Assembly: GCA_036874045.1 (NCBI GenBank)
Contig: JAZBRI010000011.1
Location: forward strand, 1,984,001 to 2,048,000
Direction: 5' to 3'
DNA length: 64,000 bases
Source: Cymodocea nodosa
Lineage: Eukaryota; Streptophyta; Magnoliopsida; Alismatales; Cymodoceaceae
Shown: in pieces, positions 23,291-33,933 of the stretch
How positions within the stretch are numbered: position 1 is the first letter of the stretch
Layout: each line of letters opens with the position of its first letter
Translations under genes and position numbers: made by a program
Notes under the pieces: generated by a model
Databases searched by the model: none
Told to the model about the DNA's origin: nothing
Seen by the model: the letters and a program-made list of their open reading frames with translations, nothing else

Positions 23291-24277
23291 ATAAACTCTT
23301 AACATAAAGTAATAATTGCAAAAGATTAATTACATTCCAGTTTGAAGTTTTGTTCTTAGTAAATAGTTGTTGACAGATGAAGTTGAATCAATTGCTTCTC
23401 CTTCTAGTTCCCCAATGAATTTTCTTTTCTCTCCTTAAGTGCTGGTAACTAGTAAATAACATTCTGTTCTATATTTATAATACACACCCATAAGGCAAAT
23501 GAATATTGTTGCAAGAACGTGTCTTGTAACGTGCAATATGGCTCCTATTTTTATGGATACGTGTTTCACTTCTAATTTCAAATTTTAGTAACCGCTAAAC
23601 CCATAAAGTTTCATTCGTGGATAAAAGAATAACTGTTATACTAACTCCACGAACTAACCTCGTTGAGTTATAGATAACTCAATGGACTAGCCTTAGTTAT
23701 TGTTTGCTAACTCCACGTACTAAATTCGTTGAGTTATAGATAACTCAATAGAGTGACCTTATATTTTATTGTTGACCTTGTGAAGTTAAGGTTAACTCAA
23801 TGAACTAACTTCGTTGAGTTAACATTAAGCAAATTTTTTCTAAAACTTACTTCTCATGTTAACTTCATATATATTTTTTTCTTGCATTTTATCAACTTAA
23901 ATAAAGTTAAATACATTACATTAATGTAGTGTTCCAATTTAAAATCATTTAAATCTGAATATTATATGCATTTTTAACTTTCAGTTCATTTCCTATTATA
24001 TAGAATTTAGAGTTTTTGCAATTTGTGAACATATTCTGGTATTTCTTGGATAATCGTGCCTTTAAGCACATTTTCATTCAATTCTATTTCTTTTAAAATA
24101 GTCCTATAATGCTTCAAACACATATATATATATTAGAATTTCAATACAGCTTTAAATCATTCATTCACATACATTAATTTAGAAGCATCTTGCTGTTCAA
24201 ACATTTATATATATAAATAGTTTACATTTACATACTATTAGGTATTTTTTAATACAAGTAGTAGATGAATAATACAT
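23291..24277. other. Non-coding stretch between Athila gag fragment and third ORF, probably LTR-derived
   Basis: No coding frame. Bases 23640-23830 carry repeated palindromes (AACTCCACGAACTAACCTCGTTGAGTTATAG and variants). Its position between a third ORF ending at 24278 and a gag starting near 23290 suits an LTR plus leader shared by two head-to-tail Athila copies, but I cannot place LTR ends. Confidence 0.4.
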
Positions 24278-25264
24278 TTAGTCTTTCTTCCTAAGTTCAT
24301 CTACTTCCTTTTGGAGCTTCTCTAATTGATTTATACATTCTATAGCTCTTGTAAAGTCTCTAGAAGGTCCAACAATAGAAACAATTGCAGCATTATAATT
24401 TCTATATTCCTTCACTGAAATGGCTCTAGATCTCATCCTCTTAGATGTCCATTTCGTGAAGTCAATTCCTTCCACCATCAGTAGTGGAATTAAATCTCCA
24501 TAAAATAACTTTTTCTTTACTAATTTGAGCTTGGAGATGAATACTTTGAACCAATTCACTTATATTCTGTTAACAACTACATATGTAGCCCATTTGACAA
24601 ATTGACTTTAATAAACAGTCTTCACCAGTGTAGTTGCCACCATGTGTGCCTTTCCATTTAAGTACTTCATTCTATTAAGTATTGGCACACGAGAGTCACT
24701 GGCTATGCATTGCTTAATTTCCTATTCAGTCCATTCCACTATAGTTGTTTCTTCTAGAATTTCAATTCCTTCATTTTTTAATCCAAAAATGTTGTGGAGA
24801 AGCTCAATTGTTATCTGAATATTAACTTCTTCCACGTTTGCAATTAAATTTCCTTATTCCACTCTCAAATTTGCATAAAAATAGGGCATTAAATTTTCAT
24901 AAATTGCATTCCCTTTTTGCTTTGGAATAAATTCTAGTAGGCCTTGGAATTCAAATAATTCTTTAATCTCCTCCATTCCAATTCAATCTATTGGCCTACT
25001 GTAAATGATATCATACCCCTTTATTTCTTGATACTTCTATACTTCTTAACTCCAAAAGTGAACTTCATTTAGAATAGTTGCCTTAGATAGGTCAGAAATT
25101 TGGATTTATAGCTCTAGAGGGGTTTGTTCTTGAGTTTCTTCTTCAAGTTGCTGAGCTTGTTGTTGTACTTGTTGCTAAAAATACTCCAAAGATTCCTACC
25201 TTTCAGTTTTGAAATGTAGTGGAGAGCTTGCAGAACTTTCCACACTTTTATTTTGTATTTTCTC
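24278..25264 (-). mobile_element. Athila-associated third ORF, C-terminal domain (broken)
   Basis: Minus-strand coding sequence. In order: MEEIKELFEFQGLLEFIP (near 24925-24975), MPYFYANLRVE (near 24860-24890), LLHNIFGLKNEGIEIL (near 24755-24805), MKYLNGKAHMVATTLVKT (near 24620-24670), then VNWFKVFISKL and KKLFYGDLIPLL (near 24490-24560), and MRSRAISVKEYRNYN. It ends in a charged coiled-coil-like tail (INQLEKLQKEVDELRKKD). The same landmarks occur in the third ORFs of the Sirevirus-like elements at 57657-58690, 60950-61996 and 42130-43195. The pattern (FY-N-L, then LGLKNEG, then a later basic/aromatic block) resembles the plant ATHILA ORF-1 / putative plant transposon protein family. No membrane segment. 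Function unknown. Confidence 0.65.
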
Positions 25265-26632
25265 TATAGGATCGTTGTATCACAAGAAGGGGGTGAATTG
25301 TGTCTTTAGTAATTAAATTACCAGCAGATAAAACAAGAGCACAAAACACTCGTAAATAAAATTCTATTCTTTATAAACTTTAAAGATAGAATTTACAATA
25401 TCTTTTCAACTCAATTCCCTTCTTGACGGTTTTGATACAGTAATGTCCAATGTACAATTCAAATAGAAAATGAAGTCCTTATTCAAAACTAATTTCAAAT
25501 TGTATAAAACCTAATCTTTATGCACACAGCTCCTTTCCTTCTTTTTGCTCAGCTTTTGTATCTCTTCTTCTCCAGTTGTCGAATTTCCAGACTTCTTGCG
25601 TTTGCAGCTCTTTTTCTAAAATTGCTTGAAATTTTGAACTTCTTCTAATGTTGGAGAACTTTTCTGAATATGAATATTCAAACTTAACTTTTCAGTTAGG
25701 GATCTGGATTGAATATTCAGACTTGGTTTTTGAGATTGGGATCCTTAATTGTAATGTAGCTCATACTCTCTATTTGTAGTCGAACTATGTCTTCACGTTC
25801 AGCATGCTCATCCACTTAATCCATAATCCACGTACTAATTTTTTCTTTAATCCAAATTACTATCTTTTTGAATTTCCACTTTCTCCACTATCATTTTGAA
25901 TTTCCACTTTCTCCATTATCATTTTGAATTTCCACAATCTCCACTTGTAGATTCACCGAAACTTTATCTTCCCGGAGTCTTGTAGAATATCTTCTAACTC
26001 TTCGTTTTAGTCGAACACTTATTCTTTAAGTCCTGTAAAAACTCGAACACTTATCTATAACTCTTCAAGTTTTTGCACCTGCAAAACACATGACTGAACA
26101 TAGAAAACTTATCTGTTCATTAGTCCTTTTATAAAACTCAAAACAGTTATCTAACTCTTTGATTTTCATTAACAAACGCACATGAAAAACACGTGACAAC
26201 TTAAAACATTAAAAACACATGTGTAGATAACTTAACTATATGAGTTTTTAACATAAACTCGAATAGTTATCTATCCATGCGTATAAAAACTCGAATAGCT
26301 ATCTAGCTTTTCGATTTTCATTAATGAACGTACATGGAAAACACGTGACAACTTAAAACATTAAAAATGCATATGTAGATAACTTAACTATATGAGTTTT
26401 TTAACATAACCATTCGACAAAAACGAAATGTTAATTATCCGAAAGTTTAACTATCGAAAATCTAACTATTCGAAAACTTTAACTATCCGAAAGTTAACTA
26501 TCTGAAATAAAAATGAAACTTTCTGATAACCTGTTAACATTTAATTACATGACAATTATACCTAGAAAATATTATTTAGACTTATTTAAAAACTTTAATA
26601 AAGCATATATCATCAAAACAAAATTCCTAACA
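25265..26632 (-). mobile_element. Solo LTR of family C
   Basis: 1368 bp, related to the 3' LTR of element C (40598-41819). Perfect 5-bp target duplications TTCTC at 25260-25264 and 26633-26637; ends ...TTCCTAACA. Interrupts the Athila third ORF. The AACTATCCGAAAG palindrome class lies near 26400-26510. Confidence 0.9.
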
Positions 26633-27853
26633 TTCTCTATAAGTTGCTGAAGAGTTTCATTATCTTTAGAGGAATCTATCGAATTCTTTTCTTCTTGTTC
26701 AGCTTTCTACTCAGCTTCTTCTCTTTCTTCTTCCTCTTGACTACCAATTTGCATGGTTACTGTTCTTTCTGATTCTGTGGCAGATTGGGATGGAGTCTCA
26801 GGCACAATATATTCTGCCCTAACTTCTTTTTCCGATTCTTTAGGCTGTAGACTAATTTCAGCCTATTTTTCTTCTCCTCTTTGCTCCTACTATTGATCTA
26901 CTTTTTCTTCTAATAGCAAATCTACAAAATGGGCTCTTTATGCCCTACTGTATATATTATAGGTTCAGATTTAATTTCTTCTTAATCCTCAAGCACTTTT
27001 TCTTTTCCTTTTATTTTCTAAATAGTTGTGCTTGATCTTCTTCTTCTTCTTCTAATAAAAGGTCAACAAAAATGAACTCTTCAGGCCCTCGAGCCACAAG
27101 TACTAGCTCTTCCTATTTCACCTTCTCTATAGTTGCTAGTCTTGAAGGACTAGCCTTAGTTTCTCTTATAATAGGTATGGTAGTGGCTTCTTGATGTTGT
27201 TCAACTTTAACTTTGTATTGGGTCTTCAACTTTTCTATAGCCCTTCTTTTGTGAGGTGCATCAAACACCAAATGTGCTTTAGCTACTACTAAATCTTTTG
27301 GTTCTCCTTGGCTTTTCCCAACTCGAATTAGTTCTTCAAACTCTCTTAACTCTTCTTCAGTAGATGGCCCCATAACTACCACCCTTTCTAGTGGTTTAGG
27401 AGGTGGAATTGAAGGTCCTGCTTGTTCTACTACTACAACCAGCATTTCAACTTGCTCTCTTAGCTATTGTTGTGAAGATTTCAACTGTTGCTCTTATTCT
27501 TCTTACTCTCTCTATTCTTTAAATTGTTGATAAGTTGCTTCTGTAGCTATCTTTCTTATAAACCACAGTTGTGATTTCCTTCTTATAAGTTCTAGGGAAA
27601 CTTCATTATGTGGCCTGATTTTTCTTTCTCTATTGACAATTGCTTTTGTAGCTACTTGTATTCTTGTTTCCATTATTTGAGGTATTCTAACATTCAAATT
27701 TACTAGCTTTCTGGTAAAGAAAAATAGATCATCCTCTACCTTTTCAAGTTGCTTTTCTCTTGTGGTGTTCCTGATCTTCCGCCATGAATGCTATTCCTCT
27801 AACTATCTAAGAAACTTTGTAGTGTTGAACTGATCCTAGAAGTTTGGCTCCAT
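26633..27853 (-). mobile_element. Athila-associated third ORF, N-terminal and middle parts (broken)
   Basis: Minus-strand coding sequence from about ATG 27853. It has a helical N-terminal region (KQLEKVEDDLFFFTRKLVN; IATEATYQQFKE), a Gln/Glu-rich middle and a Pro-rich segment (AGPSIPPPKPLERVVVMGPS, near 27370-27430). A Glu-rich acidic stretch (near 26880-27060) leads to the C-terminal domain beyond the solo LTR. It follows the Athila integrase in the sense direction, the place of the envelope-like ORF in Athila. I see no signal peptide or transmembrane helix. Confidence 0.55.
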
Positions 27854-28595
27854 CTTTATCTTCGTGGTGTTATGGAATAGAACAAAATTGCTTTGATCTT
27901 TTACTATTCTAAGTTTTAAATGATTTCTGCAGATAATGCCCCAAATTCCTAAGTTTTAGTATAAATAAACCCTAAGTTTTTGGCGGGTAATTAGGTCATT
28001 TCCCGTGCAATTACCACTATTAACATATACTACTTCGTGGAGTTACGGTTAACTCCACGGACTAAGTCTGTGGACTTACCTTAAGTACTTCATTGAGTTA
28101 TAGTTAACTCAATAGAGTAAGTTCGTTAACGTATCCTAGACTCAACGGAGTAAGTTCGTTGAGTTAAGCTTAACTCAACGGACCTCCTATAAAGTTATAA
28201 CTAATAAAAATACTTATAATAATAATTTTTAATTCAGTCAAGACCAAAGAATTTCTGGTCTAATCGACTCTTAATTTTTCAATTTCCTTAACTTCAATCA
28301 AACTACTGCATTTCCTCGGTCGAACTGCAATTTACATAATTTTTTTCTTTTTTCTTCTCTTTGAACCGATGCTTTATTTTAGTCAAACTAACACTCTATT
28401 TAATATAAAAATTCTCTTTTTACCTTTTTTTTTAAGTAATCGGTCAGGCCAATGGATCCTTTCAATGTGACCGTTACAATATTTTCTTTTAATTTTTGTA
28501 CTGTGGTAGAATCGAAGGTTTCTTTCAGTTAAACTGGTCCTATATTTAAAAAACGTTTTTTAATTTTTTTTACACAACAAACATATATATATTTC
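27854..28595 (-). other. Spacer between Athila integrase and third ORF
   Basis: AT-rich and non-coding. 28028-28200 is a dense palindrome array (CGTGGAGTTACGGTTAACTCCACGGACTAAG; TTCGTTGAGTTAAGCTTAACTCAACGGAC), 175-350 bases upstream of the third-ORF start. Confidence 0.55.
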
Positions 28596-29475
28596 TTACT
28601 TAATAAAGCTCAAGTAGTCCTCTACTCTTACTTCTTCTATAATTCTAAAGGAACATTTTGGAATTTTCAGAATAGGTCTAAGTCTTTGCCCATTTACTTT
28701 AAATATATTTTGATTCTTAGGATTTTCAATTTCAATAGCTCCATAGGAATAAATATTACGAATTATGTAAGGTTCTGCCCATCTAGATCTTAATTTTCCT
28801 AGATGGTTATGAAGTCTAGTCATGTAAAAATATACTTCTTGTCCTATTTCAAAAGTTTTTAGAATAATCATGCCAAAACTTCATTTTCTCTTTTTCTTTT
28901 ACAATTTTCGAATAAGCTTCATTCCTAAACTCTTTTAACTCAATTAATTGCATTTTTCTATTTTTAGTAGCTTGGTTTAAATTAGTGTTCAGAGTTTTTA
29001 ATGCCCAATAAGCTTTATGTTCAATTTTAGTTGGCAAATGGCAACTTTTTCCATATACTATCTTAAAAGGTGACATACCTAAGCTTGTCTTATAAGCAGT
29101 TCTATAAGCCTAAAGTGCATCTATTAATCTATTAGCCCAATCTTTTCTAGTAGGATTTACTACTTTTTCTAAGATTAACTTAATTTGTTTGTTTGCAGTT
29201 TCTACTTGTCCACTTGTTTGTGGATGATATGATATTGCAATTTTGTGATTTACTCCATATTTCTTCATTAAGGCTTCTAAACTTCTATTACAAAAATGAG
29301 TTCCTCTATCAGTCATAATAGCTTTAGGTATTCCAAATCTAGCAATTATATTAGTTCTTATAAAATGTATTACCACTTTGTTGTCATTAGTTTTTGTAGG
29401 AATAGCTTCTATCCATTTAAATACATAATCCACCCCCAACAATATATAATTAAATTGATTAGACATAGGAAATGG
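28596..29475 (-). mobile_element. Athila-like integrase, C-terminal two thirds (broken)
   Basis: Minus-strand integrase with FKWIEAIPTKTNDNKVVIHF, FGIPKAIMTDRGTHFCN, KYGVNHKIAISYHPQTSGQV, the AYRTAYKTSLGMSPFKIVYG block and SCHLPTKIEHKAYWALKTLN. The C-terminal domain has GKLRSRWAEPYIIRNIYSYG and FKVNGQRLRPIL. YGKSCHLP...EHKAYWA and the GTIEL-like end are typical of Athila. The upstream part is cut off by insertion of element B at 29475/29476; the rest of this Athila copy should lie beyond the right edge of the window. Confidence 0.85.
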
Positions 29476-30921
29476 TGTTAGGATCGGTAGGCTCACTAGA
29501 GGGGGAGTGAATGGTGAAGGTGTGAATGTTTTACTTCTTTTAATTTAGAATCGATTGATTCTAATTATTAGTGAGTAGAAATAGATTAAAATTATGCAAA
29601 GTAGTAAATAGAAAGGAACACAAGACAATTTTAGGTGGTTCACCAACTCGGCTAGTCCACCCCCAAGATTCACTTAGGCTTCACTAAATTTAAGAACTTA
29701 CAACACTTGCTTTTAGGTAGAAGCAAGAACCAACACTTGAGCTTTCAAGTTGAAGCTCAGCAACCAACCTTTCTTCGAGCTTTCAGGTACAAGCTCTAAA
29801 CCAATAATGAGTTTTTAGATTGAAACTCACGAACCAACAGCTTTGAACTTTTTCTCAGAGTTTTTAGCGTAGGGAGCTTTTATGCTGTAGTGAATCTTTG
29901 AGTGTATTCTTAAATGTTGCAAACTTGAGAGTGTGTCTAGAATTTTTGTGTAGCTCACAATACATGATTATCATTTTTCATTATCTTGATCTTCTCTTTA
30001 CTTCTCATATTTATACCAAGAGGTATAACGATCATATTCTCTTCTAATGGATGTTTTCTACTGTACTAGATATGTAGTCAGTCCCAAAAATAGTAAGTTA
30101 CCATTCTGTTTGATGTTCAGTAAGTAACCTTCCGATTTCTTTTGATTTTCGGATTGTTATATGTGTAACTCACCAAAGAACATTTGTAACTCACCAAAAC
30201 TCCACTTAGATCCTGTTGTCTATGTCGTGTGAAAATTTAAGTTGTTCACGTGAGGTGTCATGAGTTCGGAAACTTGTAACTTTAACTTACTGAAAAGTTC
30301 TTGACTTTCGGATAGTTAGCTATAGTAACTCTCCGATTCTACATTTAAGCTTCTGACTGCTGTTTTCTTAATTCTACACGTGCATAATAAGATAACTTAA
30401 GTTTCAAATAGTTAAGTCTGTAACCTTTCGAAACTTCTTGTTTTTCGGATTGTTAGCTTTCCTAACTTTTCGAAAAATTCTTGTAAGCTTCTATTTGGAT
30501 TTTTACACATGGGTAAATGAATGACTTAAGTTTCGAATAGTTAGCTTTCCTAACTTTCTAATTTCCTTGAACTTTCGGATAGTTAACTCCTTAACTCTCT
30601 GATCATTCAACCAGCTATCTTTCAAACTCTCTCAAGGCCTTGTATTTTCAGATAGTTAACCTTCTAATTGTCCGATAAGGTTTCTACTGCTTAACATTGA
30701 CTCTTCAGATACTTAAGCCTGATAACTCACCGAAAATTTATCTCTTCCAGATGGCTAAGCTTGGTAATCTTCCGAAATCCTATTTATCTCTTGCAGCACA
30801 TACTGAACTATCTATGATGACTTATTTGTCTTCTGCTCTTCTACTGAACTGTCATATATGTGAAATACAAATTGTTTCCTTACATAGGTTTTTGCATTAT
30901 CAAAATATTAGGGTCCTAACA
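29476..30921 (-). repeat. 3' LTR of element B
   Basis: 1446 bp, TGTTAGGATCGGTAGGC... to ...GGGTCCTAACA on the plus strand. Partner is the partial 39618-40597. Palindrome chain at 30100-30700 (for example TTTTCGGATTGTTAGC then CTAACTTTTCGAAAAA). Confidence 0.9.
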
Positions 30922-31336
30922 ATCTCCCCCTTTTTGATAATGACAAAATCCTTTACATTTAAATACATGTATTTCCCTCGCTAGATTGTTTCTATACATT
31001 TAGTCACACAGAAACTAAGTAAAGCACAGATTTACATTGAATACAATAATATACACATAAGTAAATTTCTCCCCCTGACTGTGTGTTGGAAATACTGTAA
31101 TTTCCATATTCTTCTCCCCTTGTCTGTGTGCTGGGATTTTCTCCCCCTTTTATACTTCTTCTGAACTGATTTCCTTCCTATTATACTTCTCCCCCTTTTT
31201 GTCATTATATAGAAAGGAGACTTTTGAAATCTGATTTCTGATAAAAAGATACTATTGATAAATCCTACATGAATACACGTTAGGAGAAAACAAGCTCCCA
31301 TATGGTGAGCTTGAGGGATAACAAAATATAAATGCA
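30922..31336 (-). promoter_or_regulatory. Polypurine tract region of element B
   Basis: Three minus-strand G-rich tracts: AAAAAGGGGGAGAT abutting the LTR (30922-30936), AAAAGGGGGAGAAA near 31138-31150 and AAAAAGGGGGAGAA near 31187-31200. Repeated tracts of this type before the 3' LTR are a Sirevirus hallmark; the LTR-adjacent one would prime plus-strand DNA synthesis. Confidence 0.8.
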
Positions 31337-31573
31337 TTATAAGTCATGCAAAGAACATATGCCTAGATTTCTTCTAATATGATTAAATGTTGATTCATTT
31401 AAGGATTTTGTGAAAATATCTGCAAGTTGATTTTCTATTGGAATAAACTTAAGTGAGATGTGCCCTTTTTCCACATGATCTCTCAAGAAATGATGTCTAA
31501 TCTTGATTTGTTTGGCTTTGGAATGTAGTACTGTATTCTTGGATAAACTTATTACACTGCTGTTATCACAAAG
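31337..31573 (-). mobile_element. Element B RNase H, C-terminal end
   Basis: Minus-strand VISLSKNTVLHSKAKQIKI, RHHFLRDHVEKGHISLKFIP, QLADIFTKSL and the end RRNLGICSLHDL. Nearly the same end is found in element D (50080), so B and D are close relatives. Continues at 35197 beyond the solo LTR. Confidence 0.85.
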
Positions 31574-31959
31574 TGTTGAGTATTTTGTTTTGATGATGTG
31601 TGCTGAATGAAAATAATCATATTTGCTCAATTACTATTGCTTGTGAAAAGAAATTAAAATCATCAATTAATACAGAAAAAGCTTACTGAAATTATACTTG
31701 TCTGTATTGGATCTGAAATTATTCTAAATTAATAACTAGTCGTTTCATTGCATTAATTTCTCCTTTAACTAAACGTTAAGTTAACGTGTGTTTTTATTGA
31801 AAAGCATGATATGTTTTAAAGTTATATTTTCTATATCATGAATAGTAAACGTTTAGACAACTCGTTAAGTTAGAGTTTTGTTCGTATAGAGGTCACATGA
31901 GAACTCATTAAGTTAGAGGCTTAAAGGTTAAAATAGGTCACGTGAGAACTCATTTAGTT

Positions 31960-33933
31960 CACAAGTAACATCACTAGAAAACTTGCATTTGTTAACTTCT
32001 ATTTTTACTTGGTTAATTTATCCTTGTGCTTATATCAATAATTTCTTTTTAGAAGTAAACAAACAACCTTTCACACAAATTAAATATTAATTCCAATTTG
32101 TATTTTAACTGCAAGTGCACAGTGTATATTGTATTTGTGTGCAAGTACAGGTCGATCTCATAGAGAATTGATTGAGAATTGTGTACTATTTCATTTTTTA
32201 TTATACTTAATGTGTTTAGTAATCACTCCGTTGAGTTACATTTAACACAATGGACTAATCTCGTGAACTTAAGTTAACTTCACGAGCCTATCTTTCCAGT
32301 TTAATATTGCTATTTACAAAGGAATTCGGTTAACCATTGGGTAGTTCCACAGATTGTAAATAACATCAATTAAACTCTTTAATGTTAGTGAACATTATAT
32401 TTATCATTAAGCCATACTAACATTCAAATATTTCAAACAGTAACCATTAAAATCTTTAAGTATTTTGAACAAATCAATTTCAGTAAACTGTAAAACTATT
32501 ATCTATTTTTTGAATCAAACAAACATAAAACATTCACAATACTGACAATGATAACTTTATCACGATACAAAACAAACAATACAACACTTAAATATGAAAT
32601 ACAAACATAGATAAGTTGTTTTTGGTATTTTTGTTTTGAGATGTTCATGAAAATGAGCGAAAGGTGAAATGTAAAAATTCTCTATCGATAGTAAATACTT
32701 CCGTCACTAAATGCGACGCGATTACACCATTGAAAACTTAATCACTTACAATTCTGCCTCCTCTCCCTATAGAATCACGAGTCCAAAATTGCAAGATGAT
32801 CTCCTCTTCAACATACTGGCATCAATTCGAAACCAAGGCTAGAAGCTTTACGATCTCCTGAGATATGAGTCGGTGCTTGGTGAAAATGGCTTCCCTTCCT
32901 ACGACGTGATCACTCCTCATAGTAGTTGTCAAGCACCGTGTTTGGCTCAGAATTGACCTGACATCAGGAAAGTATTCTCCCAGATCTCCAATGGTTAGTG
33001 ATTATGGTGGTAGTGGTGATGATTGGTGTGGAACTTCAGGGAACTTCCGACGTTGCCTGTAGATAACTCGGTTTGTCCTCCTCCGCACACACACACTTCA
33101 TTGTCTTTTCTCCTTTTCTTTTATATTTCTTTAGTGGTAACTACTTCTGCTTAGATGATCAATTGGATTTTCTTCATTCATATCAACGATGGTGATTTCT
33201 TCTCCATTCCACAAGTGAATTCCTGCATGATACGTGCAATCGTGGTTTTCCTTCGAATGTCCTGTTTTTGTAACCGCTATAGTGGCATATTAGAAAATAA
33301 ATGGTCCATGGAGTTACAGATAACTCAATGGACTTACTTCATTGATTTAACTATAAAACACTTGCAATAAAGAAATAAGCCGCTAACATAACGTGTTACC
33401 TTAGTGTGTATTCACATAACTCAACGCGTACAGTTATGCTAACTTAACGAGTTAAACATGTGCATCTCACGTGATATACTAAAGCATTTAAATTCAACAT
33501 GTGCATAATTCTAACTTAATGATTACAAATATTTCGGATACTTAAAAACCTAACTATTCGATGCCTAGATGCATTTCGAATAGTTAATAGATAACTTACT
33601 GAAAATCCACTTAAGTCATGCATTATGGTTTCGACACATGTACTTTAAGAAATAATAAAATATTCTTTAAAACATAACTATTCGGTACATTACACATAAC
33701 TCGCTGAAATAATAGAAAATTCGGATACTTAAGAATTTCATAGCCTGCAATTTATCGACAGTTCAGAAATGTACTAAATTAACATTAATTCCATGAAATT
33801 ATGCAAATTCTTTCATTAAAGCATATAACAGCGCAATTATAACATAATGGCTTAATTCTCATATGATAAGCTAAATATTATGCAATTAACCATCATTTAA
33901 TCGTTAATATTATGCACTTTTTCATTCTAAACA
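31960..33933 (-). mobile_element. Gypsy-type LTR-like insert inside the solo LTR-A
   Basis: Family-A sequence stops after CATTTAGTT (31959) and resumes at GTTAGTGAGTAAAAG (33934). Bases 32100-32170 (AACTGCAAGTGCACAGTG ... GTGCAAGTACAGGTCGA) match, on the other strand, the end of the Gypsy-type LTR at 18480-18592. Read on the minus strand, the right end opens TGTTTAGAATGAAAAAGTGC. I read it as a minus-strand solo LTR of a Gypsy element. The left end is not clean and the target duplication is imperfect. Bases 33378-33530 are alike to the body of LTR-A itself. Confidence 0.55.
33120..33370. other. Unassigned part of the nested insert
   Basis: Slightly more GC than its surroundings; short open frames on the plus strand show no recognisable domain. 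I see nothing to support a gene here. Confidence 0.3.

Noticed and set aside
28200-28595. Possible short gene between the Athila integrase and third ORF
   Set aside because: No frame longer than chance; AT-rich spacer with a T-rich run only.
33001-33370. Open frame of about 71 codons at 33155-33370
   Set aside because: No similarity recognised; lies in an LTR-like insert and ends in palindrome-array sequence.
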